Counted from the first letter of the stretch, positions 21,435 to 35,590 are shown. The stretch is 64,000 nucleotides of DNA from Sesamum alatum (GCA_034509735.1 JACGWO010000007.1:19992046-20056045), one strand, 5' to 3'. Numbers and translations are program-made. Notes: generated from the sequence alone by a model not told the origin.

Positions 21435-24400
21435 TGAAAGATTATGTGTGGATCGTCCCGGGAGATTAACGCGAATAGCGGAAGCGCGAAATAGTGCGTA
21501 ATAAAATTACAAAGCATAATTAAATGGAATTTAAAATCATGCATAATATACATAAACGAATCAAGGGGTATGCCCTTCATTCTCCCGGGCGTTCGGTGTA
21601 TCTCATGTTCATAAAAACACAACATGGAGGCCATAGAATTGAAACCGAAAAAAACGAAATTAAAGAAACCTACCCGGTTGTAGTTTTGTCTTTGTTTCGG
21701 CTACATGCATTGTTCCCCATTTTGCACCAAGATCTCAAAGAAGAAGACCCTCTAAATCATCTCACTCGCTGCACCGGAAAGCAATGAACCCTTGTGCTAG
21801 CAAGAAAATCATTGGGGAGAAGAGACATCGGTACACGCTATCAATTAACGCAACCGGCGTCTCTTATGTTCTACCTTGAATAAATCAAGAAGAACAAAAT
21901 AGAAATCTTGGAGAAAAGAAGAGGGGATGGACGAAAATCTTGAGAGTGATGAGAGATGAGAGTTGTAGAGAATACTAGGTGTGAGTGTGTGTTTTTTTGA
22001 GTATTTATAGAAGATGGAATTTCCTATTCCTTCTCAAACTCTTCCAAAGAGACACACTTTGACTAGGATTTTAACCTAGTCAAATCCTAGTCAAATTAGG
22101 CTTTGATTAAGTCAAATTAATCATGGCCCTTCATCTCATCATTCTCTAGATCAAATCTTGTCCATCCATTTTGATGGGATTTATGGAATGGGCCTATTTA
22201 ATTCTAAATTAAATATTCCATGGACTTTATATTAAATCATATTTAATATACTAAGCCCATTAATTAATTAATGGAAAGGACTTATTTAATTCTAAATTAA
22301 ATAGTCCCATGGACTTTATATTAAATCCTATTTAATATATCAAGCCCATTAATTAATTCCATAGAATGGGATTATTTAATTCTAAATTAAATAGTCCCAT
22401 GGACTTTATATTAATCCTATTTAATATACCAAGCCCACTAATTAATTAATTCACCCTTTTAATCCAATTAAAAGGAAAGCCCATGCTTTATAAAAATTCA
22501 TAAATCTAATTTATGAACTCAAGCCCAATTATTCCAAATAATCCATCGAGGCTTGAATCTCCAAGAAGTATAATTTAATTCCATTAAATTAAACCTTCTC
22601 CCGGAATTAATTCCAAATTAATTCCCTTTCATTTGGTGTAGCGGGTGTGACTCTTTAGGTTCACCTTTCAGCTAGACTTGGACCTACTTTTTGTTATTTC
22701 ATAACCAAAGTAGTCCGTTACCATGGGTGGCCATCTAGCAACGGTCCATGGCACTAGAGACTAGGTGAATTTATGGTGTGAACATTTAGGATCCGAGTTA
22801 CCACGCAGGTGCGGTCCTACCGACGCTCGAAACGTACGGGTACGGTCCTACTGTCGCCTGTCTCCCGGCCTTTAGTCTAGGGGTCGGTTCCCATTCTTGA
22901 CTAGGCAACTATGCATAATGCTCGAGATAGGTTTAACTCGACGTAGGAAATCCTTTCCCACTACATCAAGTGCTATGGCCATAGACTTTGTGAGTCTAAA
23001 CCATCTCCGAGCGCATAGGAGCATCTTGCTGTCATATCCTTTGACAGGGGACAGATCCTATCTTGGAATTCACCGTTCTTAACATACTCCGACTACACTG
23101 GACGAGGCTTATGATGACCATGTGATATAATCGGTCAAATTTCACCAGATCCAAGATACAACCTTAGTATGTAGGGGGACTACCGTGATCCTCAAGTCCG
23201 AGAACTTAATCCCGTACTATCGGAACCGGGAATACGAGTCATACCGACCAAGCCTGAGTAGCTTCCATATGACGATTCCCGCGAGTCACCTCAGTCGGCC
23301 GCTCCCCAGCAGGCCGACCCACTAACACTGCTTAGACGATCCTCGTCACCCGTCGATGAAACACGACAGCAGATGCTTAGTGCAAGTCTCAAATGGATGC
23401 TCGATGCCCTGTCTCGAGATTCCTTTGACTTGGAGTATTTCAGACTGATTCGGCGAAACAGATTTCATGAACCTACCTCCAAGCGTAGTTCCAATTTCCA
23501 GAAATGTTATTTCAGTCTGTGGGCGTTTGTTGTGACTGAAAGAAATCTGGTGGATCGTCCCGGGAATTGCGCGAATGCGGAAGCGCGGTAAAAATAAACA
23601 TATTAAAATAAAAGGCATGCTTTTAATTTAAAGAACACGCTCAAGGGGTGTGCCCTTGAGGTTCCCGGGCGTTCGGTGTATCTCATGATCATAAAACAAT
23701 TAAATAAATCATGGAGGCCATAGAGTTGAAAAATAAAGAGGGACAAAAAATCTTAAACGAGACCTACTCGTTGTCGTTTTCATCTTCAACTGCTACTCGC
23801 GTTGTTCCCCGTTTTGCACCAAGACTCGTTCTTGAGACCCTCCAAATCGTGACACACGATCCACCCACGTATCTTGCACGTCGTGCTAGCAACGAACAAG
23901 TATTATTTTTTGGAGTGGACGAATCAATAACTCGTTATCAATTAACGGTATTGGTTCGTCAAAGTTCTTGATGTTCCAAGAACAAAAAGAACTAAGAAAA
24001 ATATTTTCTTGCTAGAGAAAGAGAGAGGGGGCGGACGAGAGGTAGGAGAGGGAGAGTGTGTGTTGTGTGTGTTTTTCAAGAATCATCCATCCTTTAAATG
24101 TTGGAAGCTAGGGGTTTATATAGAGGAAGAGTTTAATCTCTTTAAACTCAAACTCTAAGTAACCTAATTTGACTAGGATTTTGACCTAGTCAAAGTCCTA
24201 GTCAAATTTAGTGTTTGACCTAGTCAAACGAATCCTAGCCTTCCATCTCCCCTTTCCATCTCGACCGTATTTTAAATTTAATGGAATATTTAAACCCTAT
24301 TAAATATTCCAAAAGGCTAAATAAATATAATATAATAAATTAATATTATAATTTATTCTTAAGCCTATTAAATCAACCCTTTTAATAAATCCTATTTATT

Positions 24401-25686
24401 AATTTAATTCCTTTTATCAAATAGAAGGAATTAATTTCTCCAAGAAAATATAGGACCCTATTAAATCTAATTTAATCATTCCTTTACTCCAATATTTAAT
24501 TCCAAATTAAATACTAAGTGTGTGTGGATAGTGTGTGACTCTTTAGGTTCACCATTCAGCTAGACTTGGTCGGATTCCTAGAATCCGTCCGTTACCATGG
24601 GTGGCCATCTAGCAACGGTCCATGGCACTAGAGACTAGGTGAAATATTCGGGGATGAACATTTAGGTTCTAACAGTACACTTGTCCTTCTGTCTTCGGTC
24701 TCATCACTTAGGGTCTAGGGCACGGAATATGCAGGTACCCATTTTGGAACCTAACTGTCGGTCTGTCCTCACTAAACGCCGCAAGGGAAACCTTTTCCCT
24801 TCTGTTCAGTCACTGTGGCCACAGATTTCAGGGACAAGACACAGAGCATATATGAGACTCAACTGTCAACACCTTTTGACAGGAGACAAATCCTTTCTTG
24901 GAAACTACTGTCACTTTGTACACCCGAGCTGCACTAGACATGGCTTATGACTACTCAAGAGTATTTTGGCAATCTCTCACCATATCTAAGATACAGACCT
25001 GATGCACAGGTAAACTCAGCAGTTCCTCAAGTCAAAGGACTTGGCCTGTACCGTTGGAACCGGGAATACACGTCATACCTTGCTGACCATACTCAAGGTC
25101 CTTCGTAAGACGGTTCCCGCGAGTCACCTCAGTCAGCTGTTTCCTAGCATGCTGACCCACTAACACTGCTTAGACGACCTTCGTCACCCGTCGATGAAAT
25201 ACGACAGCAGATGCTTAGTGCAAGTCTCAAAGGGAATCCCGGTACCCATTTTCGGGATTCCTTGACTTGGAGATTTCCGGACTGATTCGGTAAGACTGAT
25301 TTCATGGACCTACCTCCAAGCGTAGTCCCAGTCCCCGAAATCGTTTCTCAGTCCGTGGGCTTTGTTTGCGTAGTGAACAGAAATGTAAATGCAGATAAGT
25401 GAAACGTAACAAAGTATTGCCATATGAATTTTCACTTCTTTATTCATACACATTTTATCAAATACCAAAGAATTGTCTAGACATAGGTTACATATTCCTG
25501 CCAAAAATTGGCTTACATGGTCACCTATTCTAACAGTGACATCGTAACGATGCAAGCAGTAAGTACAACAAACTCATGCCTATGAATCCTTACTACATTC
25601 ATTAACATAATATTACTTGTTCACAGATTGACGAATGGTTCTCAGAACAGCCAATACCATTGACTTTCTGGTCACCTATTCTAACA
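21435..25686 (-). mobile_element. Family B LTR (3' LTR), interrupted
   Basis: 21435-23531 plus 25541-25686 together match 31064-33303. The U5 hairpin (21559-21581) has one mismatch here. The LTR ends CTAACA at 25686, followed by the polypurine tract ATTCTCCCACTTG (plus-strand reading). The interruption is the solo A LTR with its duplicated target GTGAC. Confidence 0.85.
23537..25535 (-). mobile_element. Solo family A LTR with GTGAC target duplication
   Basis: 1,999 bp, TGTTAG end at 25535 and TTTCA end at 23537 on the minus strand. GTGAC is present on both sides (23532-23536, 25536-25540). There is no internal sequence: a solo LTR left by recombination between two LTRs. It interrupts the B LTR at the sequence TTGTTGTGACATCG, which is intact at about 33148. 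Confidence 0.92.
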
Positions 25687-28310
25687 ATTCTCCCACTTGA
25701 CCAATAAGTCAATTACCCACTTTGTTCAGAATCCTCTGAGTATGAGTAATCTACGATACCGACTAAGGTATTATGAGTCCGCTTATATTTCCTTGCGAAG
25801 CAATACGGTCTAACCGTGTTACCTCTATCCACCATTGCCTCTTAGAGATGGTGGTTGTCTAAGAATATTTTCGTGGATCTTGTGATGAGATCTCGTGCCA
25901 ATACTCCCATAGCCAAGTTGCCTGCCATATAGGCGAACATGGTTTGGTCGTGCTAGGCGCCACGTCCATCCCATTGACGCGGTCTTCATCAGTGACCATT
26001 ATTCGATGCACTCGTCATTGGGCCTGACTGTGCATACCTTTGAGACTAACTGGTTTTCACTTATGCTCTGGAAGCTAGTATCGCTTTAGCCTTCCAAAGC
26101 AACTCTCAACAGACGGTGCATCATGAACACATCTTTAGTCCTTATTCAGGTACTAAGGATCGTTCTTGATTGCTGTCTTCAACCCCTCAGTGCATTACCG
26201 ATTTATGTTGAGCCATGCTAGAAGCACTCTCAACATCGGTTCCTATGCACCGAGTAAACATATCATATGTTTTCCTAGGGTTAAAACGTAGGGGATACTC
26301 AACATCCAAGCCTTCTCATTAGTCCACCGTGACTAAGTCTTGAATGGCTTAATGCTTTATTCACAGTATCTAAGTTTTCTCCTCAGTCTTACCATGACTG
26401 AGTTTCGAACAACTTGTCCCTCTACATATTTGAGTTTTTCTCATCAGTCTACCATGACTGAGTCTTTGAAAAGCTCAATTTATGATATGTATGTGGGAAC
26501 CCTTAAAATGTCATGGAGAATTTTCGTGAGTTACAGTTGTGTTTTAGTGATTCCTAATGTCTTGAATTCATCCATGGATCAAGACATTACACACTTAAAC
26601 ACATTGGAACACCATTTCTACTCCCACTGATCACCTACGTCGTTTAAGACCGAGTCATGCTCCGTATGAGCTCGTCAAAACGAATATTCCAATTATGCGG
26701 TGTTTCAAACCTTGTTTTGAATTTCCTAGTGGATTCTATGGCTCCTCTCCATAAATCCTACTACAATGTCCAACATCACGTTCCGCAGGTCATTTGGATT
26801 ACTATCCAAATTTGACCGAACATATCCCGATCACTCGTACCTCTTACGACATTCGGGTTCGTTCTTAAGGGGACTTGGAATATGATCAATTTAAGAAATG
26901 CGATTCTAAGCAACGTTAGTATTATTCTGTCGTAAACTTGTACAAATTAGACACCGAGTCTAATTTGTCTCCCACTAGTCCGTTGACGTATGTAGGATCC
27001 TTCTACATGCTCAAGGACTTTGTCGGGACACAGGCTTGCCAAACCATGGCTCCTTGTGCGTGACTCCTAGCAAAGTGCCACGTTCCTTACGTTGGCAATT
27101 TTAAGTCTGCGTCTACACGGGCTAAGGTAATTAGGCGAAACTTTGATCGATCTTCGTCCAACGAGATTCGATCGTTCCCTTTATCAGAGACCGTCATACT
27201 TGGCCTTTACAGGAAACGTTTCATTGAGAATTCCATTCTCAACTTGGATGCTCAAGAGCTCCCACTAAATACACGGCCTTTTCGATCCTATCGAGACAGG
27301 TTTAATTTTGCAACCATTTATAGTTCACCTCCTTAAGTCTAATTCCCAAACCTCCTATGGGACCTTTAGACTTTTGAACCCTCTTATGGTCTTGTGTATT
27401 AGTAACCTACAGTTGTCTTATTGGATCCCTTCCAATAGACTATTTGGCAAGCCTACTTCGTCCAACAAAGAGCTTTGGGACTTTTTTCTTCATAAAAGAC
27501 TTGTAAATTTAGTTGATTCGAATAATCTATTTTCTAGATTCATCGAACTTTCCAATTTACTTATCCTTTAATAAGAAGAAACGTCCTAGCTATTGTAGAT
27601 GCCAAATTTGTAAGTTGGTCTTGATTAATCCATTTAGATAATTTGAATTTTTGAGTATCCATAAACCTTTTATGGGATGGTGTTCTAGGAATTCACGTGT
27701 AACTACTAGCAAACATGAATCAATATTCAATAATTTTGTTTGATCAAATATGTATGTAATAAAACCTTTGTCCAACAAAGAGACATACTTTTGATCATGC
27801 TAGGTTACGTAATTCCTATATTATCCTAACATGATCACGATTATGGGCCTAACAAGTCTCTAGTCCTTTTCATCAATGGACCTTGCCATTGTTGAATCCT
27901 AAAACTGTTCTTGGCTTTTAAGTCCTTATTCACTTTCTGCAAACCACCCGCAGATAGTGATAGGAATGGTATCAAATACCAAATAGAGCAAAAGTGATCA
28001 TGTCAATACTCAATATCAAATTTTACCTACATTGGAGAAAGGTTCAGGATACTCCCTTTTCCAATGGCCCTCTTTAAGACAGTGAATGCTTACGTTCTTA
28101 GAAATCTATGAACTTGACTGCTTGAACCTTTTGCTCTTTCCTTTACCTCCACCTTGTGTTGTAAAGGAACAACACTTGAAGTTCTTTAATAGTTGATGTT
28201 ACCTTACCCTTCTTCCTCTTTTAGCGTCTGGCACCCTTGCCTTTTGCTATGGAGGTTGAAGCCTCTCCTACTAGTACCGACGACGCAGATTTTGCAATCG
28301 TTGCTTCGTA
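25687..28310 (-). pseudogene. pol: Family B pol relic (RNase H, RT, integrase, protease)
   Basis: Homology to Copia pol can be followed on the minus strand but no ORF of note survives. Landmarks are the RNase H end at 25687, the RT catalytic region near 26570-26590 reading TTTAAGTGTGTAATG in place of YVDD codons, the NWNIRFDE region near 26690, and the integrase end with TTGAGCATGTAG near 27015. The same disabling changes occur in family C (10404-11773, 17881-19257), so they predate the split of B and C. Such a relic cannot supply enzymes. Confidence 0.75.
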
Positions 28311-28829
28311 CTAGACCAACATAATTACCAACCTATGAAGATCTTTTCTAAGCTCATTCATGTTGATAATTAATAGTTTGCAGGAGGGAGGAAGAGACTG
28401 AAGGATCATGTCAATGTACGTCTCCTTTTCAAGACTGACGTGGAGGTCTTTGAGCTTCTCCACTAGGGATTGCATCATCACTCCATGTTCTTTGTACGAC
28501 ATCCCTTCCGTCATCTTAGCTCTAAACATGCCTTCGTTGCATTTTACCCCACATGCTGGTCCAAGACCATATAGACATGATGCAAACGAAGCATAGTTTG
28601 AGCCAACATCATTATATCCTACTTGCAGGTGGTCATCCTTCAACTTTAGAACGCCAAGCGTTGCCTTAGTTTTCGACCCCTCCGGCAAGGGCTGAGGAAC
28701 GTCCTCATCCGGTTATGTGAGTTAAGGTTCCGAAAATCTAAGACCATCTTAAGATTTCGGAGTCAATTCGTGTAATTGGTTCCCTTTTAATGAGCCTCTT
28801 AGTGATGTGTTTGGTGGATTCTTAGACAT
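28311..28829 (-). pseudogene. gag: Copia gag, family B, decayed
   Basis: Starts ATGTCTAAGAATCC (MSKNP) at 28829 on the minus strand. An open stretch (28311-28688) has AKMTEGMSYKEHGVMM and LVEKLKDLHVSLEKETYIDM, clear matches to the gag core of families A, C and D. Part of the N-terminal region is missing or scrambled, and the zinc knuckle (further left) is not intact. In working families this protein is about 350-450 residues with protease fused behind it. Confidence 0.8.
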
Positions 28830-31063
28830 TCACAACATATATGTAAAGCAGAAAATAATAAGCAGAGTGAAGTAATATTTTGGTTAAGTCTCGGTCTTTA
28901 GTCCTTAACCTCTCCCACTATTTCTACGAAAACACGGCACTCTCAAACGTTGTTTTTGGGAAATCCTTTCCTAGTGGGCTCAGGATCCACAGCGATCTCC
29001 CCCCATACCCCGCTTTTACGATTCGCGTGGGAAAAGAACCCGTGGGAGGTATTCCATACCATTCTCGTTCCACGAGATTCCCAAGATAATTGCCTCACCC
29101 TTTCACATGATCCCGAGGACTCCAAGCGAATCACGTTATTCGGGCGTTAGACCCGACCCAATCAACCGATTCATAGACTCACTGCTACCTCCACGACTCG
29201 TGAGACAGGTAACAGCAGTCTACTCATCGTTCATGACAAAGTGCAGCTTCTTTTAAGCACGATAGTCGTGCCACGACTCGTGAGACCACGCTATCGACCT
29301 AAAAGATCTTCCTCACTTTTGCCATGGATGGAAGGCTTGGATAGACTCCCAGAGTCCTAGTCCATTTATTAAGGGTCTATATTTAACTTGGTTCAACCAA
29401 GTGAGAGTTTTGATAGAACGAGACCTCATTACATATATTAAGTATTGCATTGCATGCGTTATGGCAGAAATATTCTAAGCGTGAATGTAACCATACATAA
29501 AGCATATAGAATAATCATAAGCATATAATACGCATCCCATGCAAAATAAAGCCTAGCACGCCCCTGTAGGATGGTCACAAGCCCAAACCTATGCGACCCA
29601 CTGAGCCCGCAGTGGATCTATGGTCAATCTAAGGGTAGGCCCTACACTATTACAAGATTTAATAACCCATTACATGCAATGGGCCTTGTAAGTCCTCTTT
29701 TATCTTCTTGGGCTCTCCATCGTGGGCCTACACCGGGCTTCTTCTCTATGGATCCTCTGTGGGCCATCTGATGGCAACCTCCATGGGCCTCCAACACCTT
29801 GGGCTTGTCTTCTCTTGCATCTTTTATTTACAAAAAGAAATAAAACCTCACCACTAATTTTACTCTCATTACATCATAAAATAAGAAACCCCAATTAAAC
29901 ATTTGGGGGGTACATTAGGAGGGAGAGAGAAAGCCTTATTATTCCAAGGCAACTAGAAGAGAGACAGAGAGGAAAATAAAGAGGCACACAGGCCACAACC
30001 CAACAAACAAATAAATATAAATAAACCATACACGCGGTCTAGGGGCTTTGTGATCATCCTTTGTCAAATCAATTAACACAAATAGCACAAATACATATCC
30101 CACGTAAAATAAGCTATACCAACATCCATGATAATCCATACCATAAAATAAATTTAGAAACTACATGTAAAATATCCACACCAAACATTGGATAATAGTG
30201 CAACCTATGGACAACGATTTTTGTTGGAAAAACATTTTCCATAATTAACAAGGCAATATTAATTCTATGAAATATAAAATCTCAACCAAAATTAAAATGC
30301 CCCAAGTTAATTAATTCAGAAAAATTCCCAGAATTATACAAAAAAATCAAATTTTTTTTTTCTGAAACACAAAAATCAACAATTCAAGAATATGCCCATT
30401 TATTCAAGAATTCCAAAATCCAACAATTGTGCAATATTAATACACGTTAAGATCTACTCATGCTCAAACCATAAAATAACCATGATGTCAAACATCATAA
30501 AACGCAGAAATTATTGCGAAATTTCACATATGAATTTTGATCATTGGTGCAACCATTGCAAAAAATTAAATCTTGTTAGGAAACCCTTTCCTCATCAACC
30601 GAGCAATATTTATTTTAGGAAATTCCAAATCTCAAAAAATAAATATTCTAAGTCAACGGGTTCAGAATAATGCAGAAAACATCATAAAAATAATTCAGTA
30701 AAAATAGTTTTGAAAAACGAGCCAAAACGGGAGAGAAATGGAAAAACGGCACAGCCGGCCGGCCAGGCGCGCGCAGGCCCCTGCCTGCACGCGCGACCAG
30801 CGTGCTGCTGCTGCCGGTTCGCCGTTTTTCACTCCTTTTCGACTTTTCATGCAATTTTTCTGAACCACAAGATAAATTAAACCCTAGAACATGTATATAC
30901 ATATTCAAGAAAACCAAGATCCAAAATCCCATGAAAAATTAAACGCCAATAAATATCTACGATAAACATGCTATAAACGTAAATTAAAACACGTTTATCA
31001 TGCTTAAACGCACATAGCACATAGAATTCTAGGCCTATACACCAAACTGGGCTCTGATACCAC
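28830..31063 (-). mobile_element. Family B 5' leader
   Basis: Untranslated region between the PBS (31051-31062) and gag. It shares blocks with the other leaders: two CACGACTCGTG palindromes (29192-29202, 29272-29282), the CCACTGAGCCCGCAGTGG hairpin near 29599, the GAGGCACACAGGCC block near 29981, and a short GC-rich island (about 30745-30835). Short ORFs are not supported. Confidence 0.8.
31051..31062 (-). other. Primer binding site (initiator Met tRNA)
   Basis: TGGTATCAGAGC on the minus strand, one base from the B LTR end. Confidence 0.9.
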
Positions 31064-33303
31064 TGAAAGATTATGTGTGGATCGTCCCGGGAGATTAACG
31101 CGAATAGCGGAAGCGCGAAATAGTGCGTAATAAAATTACAAAGCATAATTAAATGGAATTTAAATCATGCATAATATACATAAACGAATCAAGAGGTGTG
31201 CCCTTGATTCTCCCGGGCGTTCGGTGTATCTCATGTTCAATAAAACACAACATGGAGGCCATATAATTGAAATCGAAAAAACGAAATTAAAGAACCTACC
31301 CGGTTGTAGTTTTGTTTTCGTTTCGGCTACATGCATTGTTCCCCATTTTGCACCAAGATCTCAAAGAAGAGACCCTCTAAATCATCTCACTCGCTGCACC
31401 GGAAAGCAACGAACCCTTGTGCTAGCAAGAAAATCATTGGGGAGAAGAGACATCGGTACACGCTATCAATTAACGCAACCGGCGTCTCGTATGTTCTACC
31501 TTGAATAAATCAAGAAGAACAAAATAGAAATCTTGGAGAAAAGAAGAGGGGATGGACGAAAATCTTCAGAGTGATGAGAGATGAGAGTTGTAGAGAATAC
31601 TAGGTGTGAGTGTGTGTTTTTTTGAGTATTTATAGAAGATGGAATTTCCTATTCATTCTCAAACTCTTCCAAAGAGACACACTTTGACTAGGATTTTGAC
31701 CTAGTCAAATCCTAGTCAAATTAGGCTTTGATTAAGTCAAATTAATCATGGCCCTTCATCTCATCATTCTCTAGATCAAATCTTGTCCATCCATTTTGAT
31801 GGGCTTTATGGAATGGGCCTATTTAATTCTAAATTAAATATTCCCATGGACTTTATATTAAATCATATTTAATATACTAAGCCCATTAATTAATTAATGG
31901 AAAGGACTTATTTAATTCTAAATTAAATAGTCCCATGGACTTTATATTAAATCCTATTTAATATATCAAGCCCATTAATTAATTCCATAGAATGGGATTA
32001 TTTAATTCTAAATTAAATAGTCCCATGCACTTTATATTAAATCCTATTTAATATACCAAGCCCACTAATTAATTAATTCACCCTTTTAATCTAATTAAAA
32101 GGAAAGCCCATGCTTTATAAAATTCATAAATCTAATTTATGAACTCAAGCCCGATTATTCCAAATAATCCATCGAGGCTTGAATCTCCAAGAAGTATAAT
32201 TTAATTCCACTAAATTAAACCTTCTCCCGGAATTAATTCCAAATTAATTCCCTTTCATTTGGTGTAGCGGGTGTGACTCTTTAGGTTCACCTTTCAGCTA
32301 GACTTGGACCTACTTTTTGTTATTTCATAACCAAAGTAGTCCGTTACCATGGGTGGCCATCTAGCAACGGTCCATGGCACTAGAGACTAGGTGAATTTAT
32401 GGTGTGAACATTTAGGATCCGAGTTACACGCAGGTGCGGTCCTACCGACGCTCGAAACGTACGGGTACGGTCCTACTGTCGCCTGTCTCCCGGCCTTTAG
32501 TCTAGGGGTCGGTTCCCATTCTTGACTAGGCAACTATGCATAATGCTCGAGATAGGTTTAACTCGTCGTAGGAAATCCTTTCCCACTACATCAAGTGCTA
32601 TGGCCATAGACTTTGTGAGTCTAAACCATCTCCGAGCGCATAGGAGATCTTGCTGTCATATCCTTTGACAGGGGACAGATCCTATCTTGGAATTCACCAT
32701 TCTTACATACTCTAACTACACTGGACGAGGCTTATGATGACCATGTGATATAATTGGTCAAATTTCACCAGATCCAAGATCCAGCCTTAGTATGTAGGGG
32801 ACTGCCGTGATCCTCAAGTCCGAGGACTAATCCCGTACTATCGGAACCGGGAATACGAGTCATATCGACCAAGCCTGAGTAGCTTCCATATGACGATTCC
32901 CGCGAGTCACCTCAGTCGGCCGCTCCCCAGCAGGCCGACCCACTAACACTGCTTAGACGATCCTCGTCACCCGTCAATGAAACACGACAGCAGATGCTTA
33001 GTGCAAGTCTCAAATGGATTCTCGATGCCCTGTCTCGAGATTCCTTTGACTTGGAGTATTTCAGACTGATTCGGCGAAACTGATTTCATGAACCTACGTC
33101 CAAGCGTAGTTCCAATTTCCCGAAATGTTATTTCAGTCTGTGGGGTTTTGTTGTGACATCGTAACGATGCAAGCAGTAAGTACAACAAAACTCATGCCTA
33201 TGAATCCTTACTACATTCATTAACATAATATTACTTGTTCACAGATTGACGAATGGTTCTCAGAACAGCCAATACCATTGACTTTCTGGTCACCTATTCT
33301 AAC
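31064..33303 (-). mobile_element. Family B LTR, complete (5' LTR)
   Basis: 2,240 bp. Contains the U5 hairpin (31187-31209, one G-U pair on the minus strand), W-box array (about 31684-31742), AT-rich hairpin array (about 31800-32260) and structured U3 block (about 32580-33020). It is very similar to the interrupted left LTR, with scattered small indels. Confidence 0.9.
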
Positions 33304-34087
33304 ATTCTCCATATACGAGTTTTGGGTGAGTCCTAACACCCTTTTAGATCTGTCCCTGACAATCTGGATGCCTAGGATGTAGGAGGCTTCATCCAAGTCC
33401 TTCATGGAAAAAGTGGGTTGACAACCATGCTTTTGTGTTTCCTAACATTCTAACGTCATTACCAATGAGTAGAATGTTATCCACATAAAGCACTAGGAAC
33501 ACTATTGAGCTCCCACTGACTTTCTTGTATACACAAGGGTTGGATTCGTTTTTTATGAAGTCATAACCCCGTATTACTTCGTCAAAGCGAATGTTCCAAC
33601 TTCAGGAGGCTTGTTTGAGGCCATAGATGGACTTCTGGAGGCGACAGATTTTCTGTTCTTCTCCAGTAACCGTGAAACCCTCCGGCTGATCCATATAGAT
33701 CTCTTCTTCAATGAAACCATTGAGGAAGGCCGTTTTCACGTCCATCTGGCATATCTCATAGTCATACCATGCTGCTATGGCGAGCAGGATCCGAATGGAC
33801 TTATCCATGGCTACTGGCGAGTAGGTATCCTCAAAATCGACCCCGGGTCGTTGAGTGTATCCCTTAGCTACAAGCCTAGCCTTAAAGGTTGTGACTTCTC
33901 CATCAACGCCAAGTTTGCACTTGTAGACCCACTTACAGCCCACTGGCTTAACACCTTTCGGTGGATCTACAAGAGTCCATACTTGGTTCTCGTTCATGGA
34001 GTCCATTTCGGCTTTCAGGGCCTCAAGCCATTTTCCGGAGTCGATGTCAGACATCGCTTCTCCATATGTCTTACGATCATTATCCAA
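33304..34087 (-). pseudogene. pol: Copia reverse transcriptase, family A, decayed
   Basis: The minus-strand ORF 33602-34087 (161 codons) is the RT N-terminal half: [40 protein letters not shown], the MDVKTAFLNG motif with the first catalytic Asp, and KSIYGLKQAS. After a frameshift the catalytic box at 33476-33487 reads YVDN instead of YVDD, a change expected to abolish activity. The thumb region continues to 33304, where the B element interrupts it; the rest is at 20594-21434. Confidence 0.9.
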
Positions 34088-34958
34088 AAAGATCGGTCGC
34101 TCCTAGAAAGCCATATCTCACTGGAGGTCTGGACTCTCTAGTGGACCTACGGAGAACGGGAACGTCAGTGGTGACTGTGGGCGCTGACTGTATCGGAGCC
34201 GGTGGTTCAGGAACCGGGGCTGGCTGTTCCTGAGGCTGTCCTTCATACCTAGCATATTGGATATCTCGAGGTTGGTCAGCCCTTCGGCTGTCTATCCTGA
34301 ATCCTCTAAGTGAGGGTTCCGCGGCTGTATCTGATGGCTGGATTCCATCACTTGATTCCTCAAGGATCAGCTCATCAGGTTGGATATCCTCCGGGAAGCC
34401 TTGCTCCAAGAATACTACATTTCTTGAAACAAACACCTTTTGTTCCAAGGGGTTATAAAAGTAATAACCTGCAGTTTCCTTAGGGTATCCAACGAACCTG
34501 CATAAGCTAGACCTGGATTCTAGCTTATCTCCCACTAACCTCTTGACGTATGCGGGGCTACCTCACACTCTCAAGTAGCTGTAGGACGCAGGCTTGCCGT
34601 GCCATATCTCATATGGCGTTTGGGTCAATGTACTAGTAGGCGCTAAAGTCAACAATTTGGCTGCCGTTTCTAGTGTATAGCCCCAAAAGGATAAGGGCAA
34701 TTTGGTAAAACTCATCATAGACCGAACCATGTCCAACAGGGTTCGATTCCTCCTTTTAGAGACACCATTTAACTGTGGTGTTCCTGGAGGTGTCCATTCT
34801 GATATTATACCATGTTCTTTTAGATAATCTAGGAACTCCGTACTAAGGTATTCACCGCCTCGGTCCGACCGTAGGACTTTAATTTTGCAGTTGGTCTGGT
34901 TCTCTACTTCAAGTCTGAATTCTTTAAACCTCTCAAGAGCTTCAGACTTGTACCTCAT
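34080..34958 (-). pseudogene. pol: Copia integrase core and linker, family A
   Basis: Two open stretches. 34563-34958 holds the integrase core: CKIKVLRSDRGGEYLSTEF with the second catalytic Asp, and TPPGTPQLNGVSKRRNRTLL, where the catalytic Glu of GVSER is Lys. 34080-34535 is the linker between integrase and RT, including CRFVGYPKETAGYYFYNP and VFVSRNVVFLE. A stop or frameshift lies between them (34536-34562). Active integrase joins the DNA copy to the chromosome; here the Lys at the Glu position and the breaks make it inactive. Confidence 0.88.
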
Positions 34959-35590
34959 TAGGTAAACATAACCATACCGTGAATGATCGTCGGTAAAGGT
35001 TATGAAGTTGGAGAACCCACCTCGGGCCTACATCCTTAGTGGTCCACATACGTCTGTATGGACCAAGTCCAACAGACCTGGGCAAGCCTACTTTGTCCTA
35101 CAAAGGGCTTTTTGGTCATTTTCCCTCTTAGACAGGATTCACAAGTTTGTAGATCGCTCAAGTCCCCAACCTATAGGTTCTTTGAGTCTACCAACCTCTT
35201 CATCCTATCTTGGGATATGTGACCTAGCCTAGCGTGCCACAGACGTGCGTTCCCGTTATTATCTAATTTTCGTTTGTGTTGAGTTTTGAGAACGAAATTC
35301 GTTTGTTGCTAGATATGGAACCTGTTACGCAATGTACCAAGTAGATGAGCAATTCCACACCTCATCAAATAAAAGCAATTTTTATTGATTCTAAACTCAT
35401 AACCACTATTGTCCAACAATGGAATGGAAATGATGTTTTTTAATAATACTAGGTACAAAATAAAATTGCTCTAAATCTATGCTAATACTATCACTAATCA
35501 CTAGAGTGGCGGATCCTACTGCTCTGCTGAGATGGCCTTGCCATTCCCAAGCTTCAGGATCATGTCCCCGCTACCCAGTTTTCTGCTTCT
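34959..35590 (-). pseudogene. pol: Copia protease end, GAG-pre-integrase and integrase N-terminus, family A
   Basis: Fills the space between the protease ORF and the integrase core. DNA similarity to 58640-59280 of the D element is visible, including the DHSRYGYVYLMRYKSEA region near 34950-35000 and the KPFVGQS region near 35090, but the frame is interrupted repeatedly. Confidence 0.7.

Larger units (their letters stand above)
21435..33303 (-). mobile_element. Complete family B Copia element (with nested solo LTR)
   Basis: Left LTR 21435-25686 (containing a 2.0 kb solo A LTR), internal region 25687-31063, right LTR 31064-33303; minus strand. Flanks rejoin inside family A pol: left CTTTC, right TTCTC, sharing TTC, so the expected 5-bp duplication is imperfect. 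Without the nested LTR it is about 9.9 kb. Internal coding sequence is a decayed relic, so this element looks non-autonomous. Confidence 0.85.

Noticed and set aside
21430..33308. Perfect 5-bp duplication for the B element
   Set aside because: Left CTTTC and right TTCTC share only TTC in register; a small deletion or base-call error is likely, so it is not reported as a clean duplication.
33611..34141. 176-codon plus-strand ORF (and 36 other opposite-strand ORFs over gag or pol)
   Set aside because: Antisense shadows of clear Copia coding sequence.
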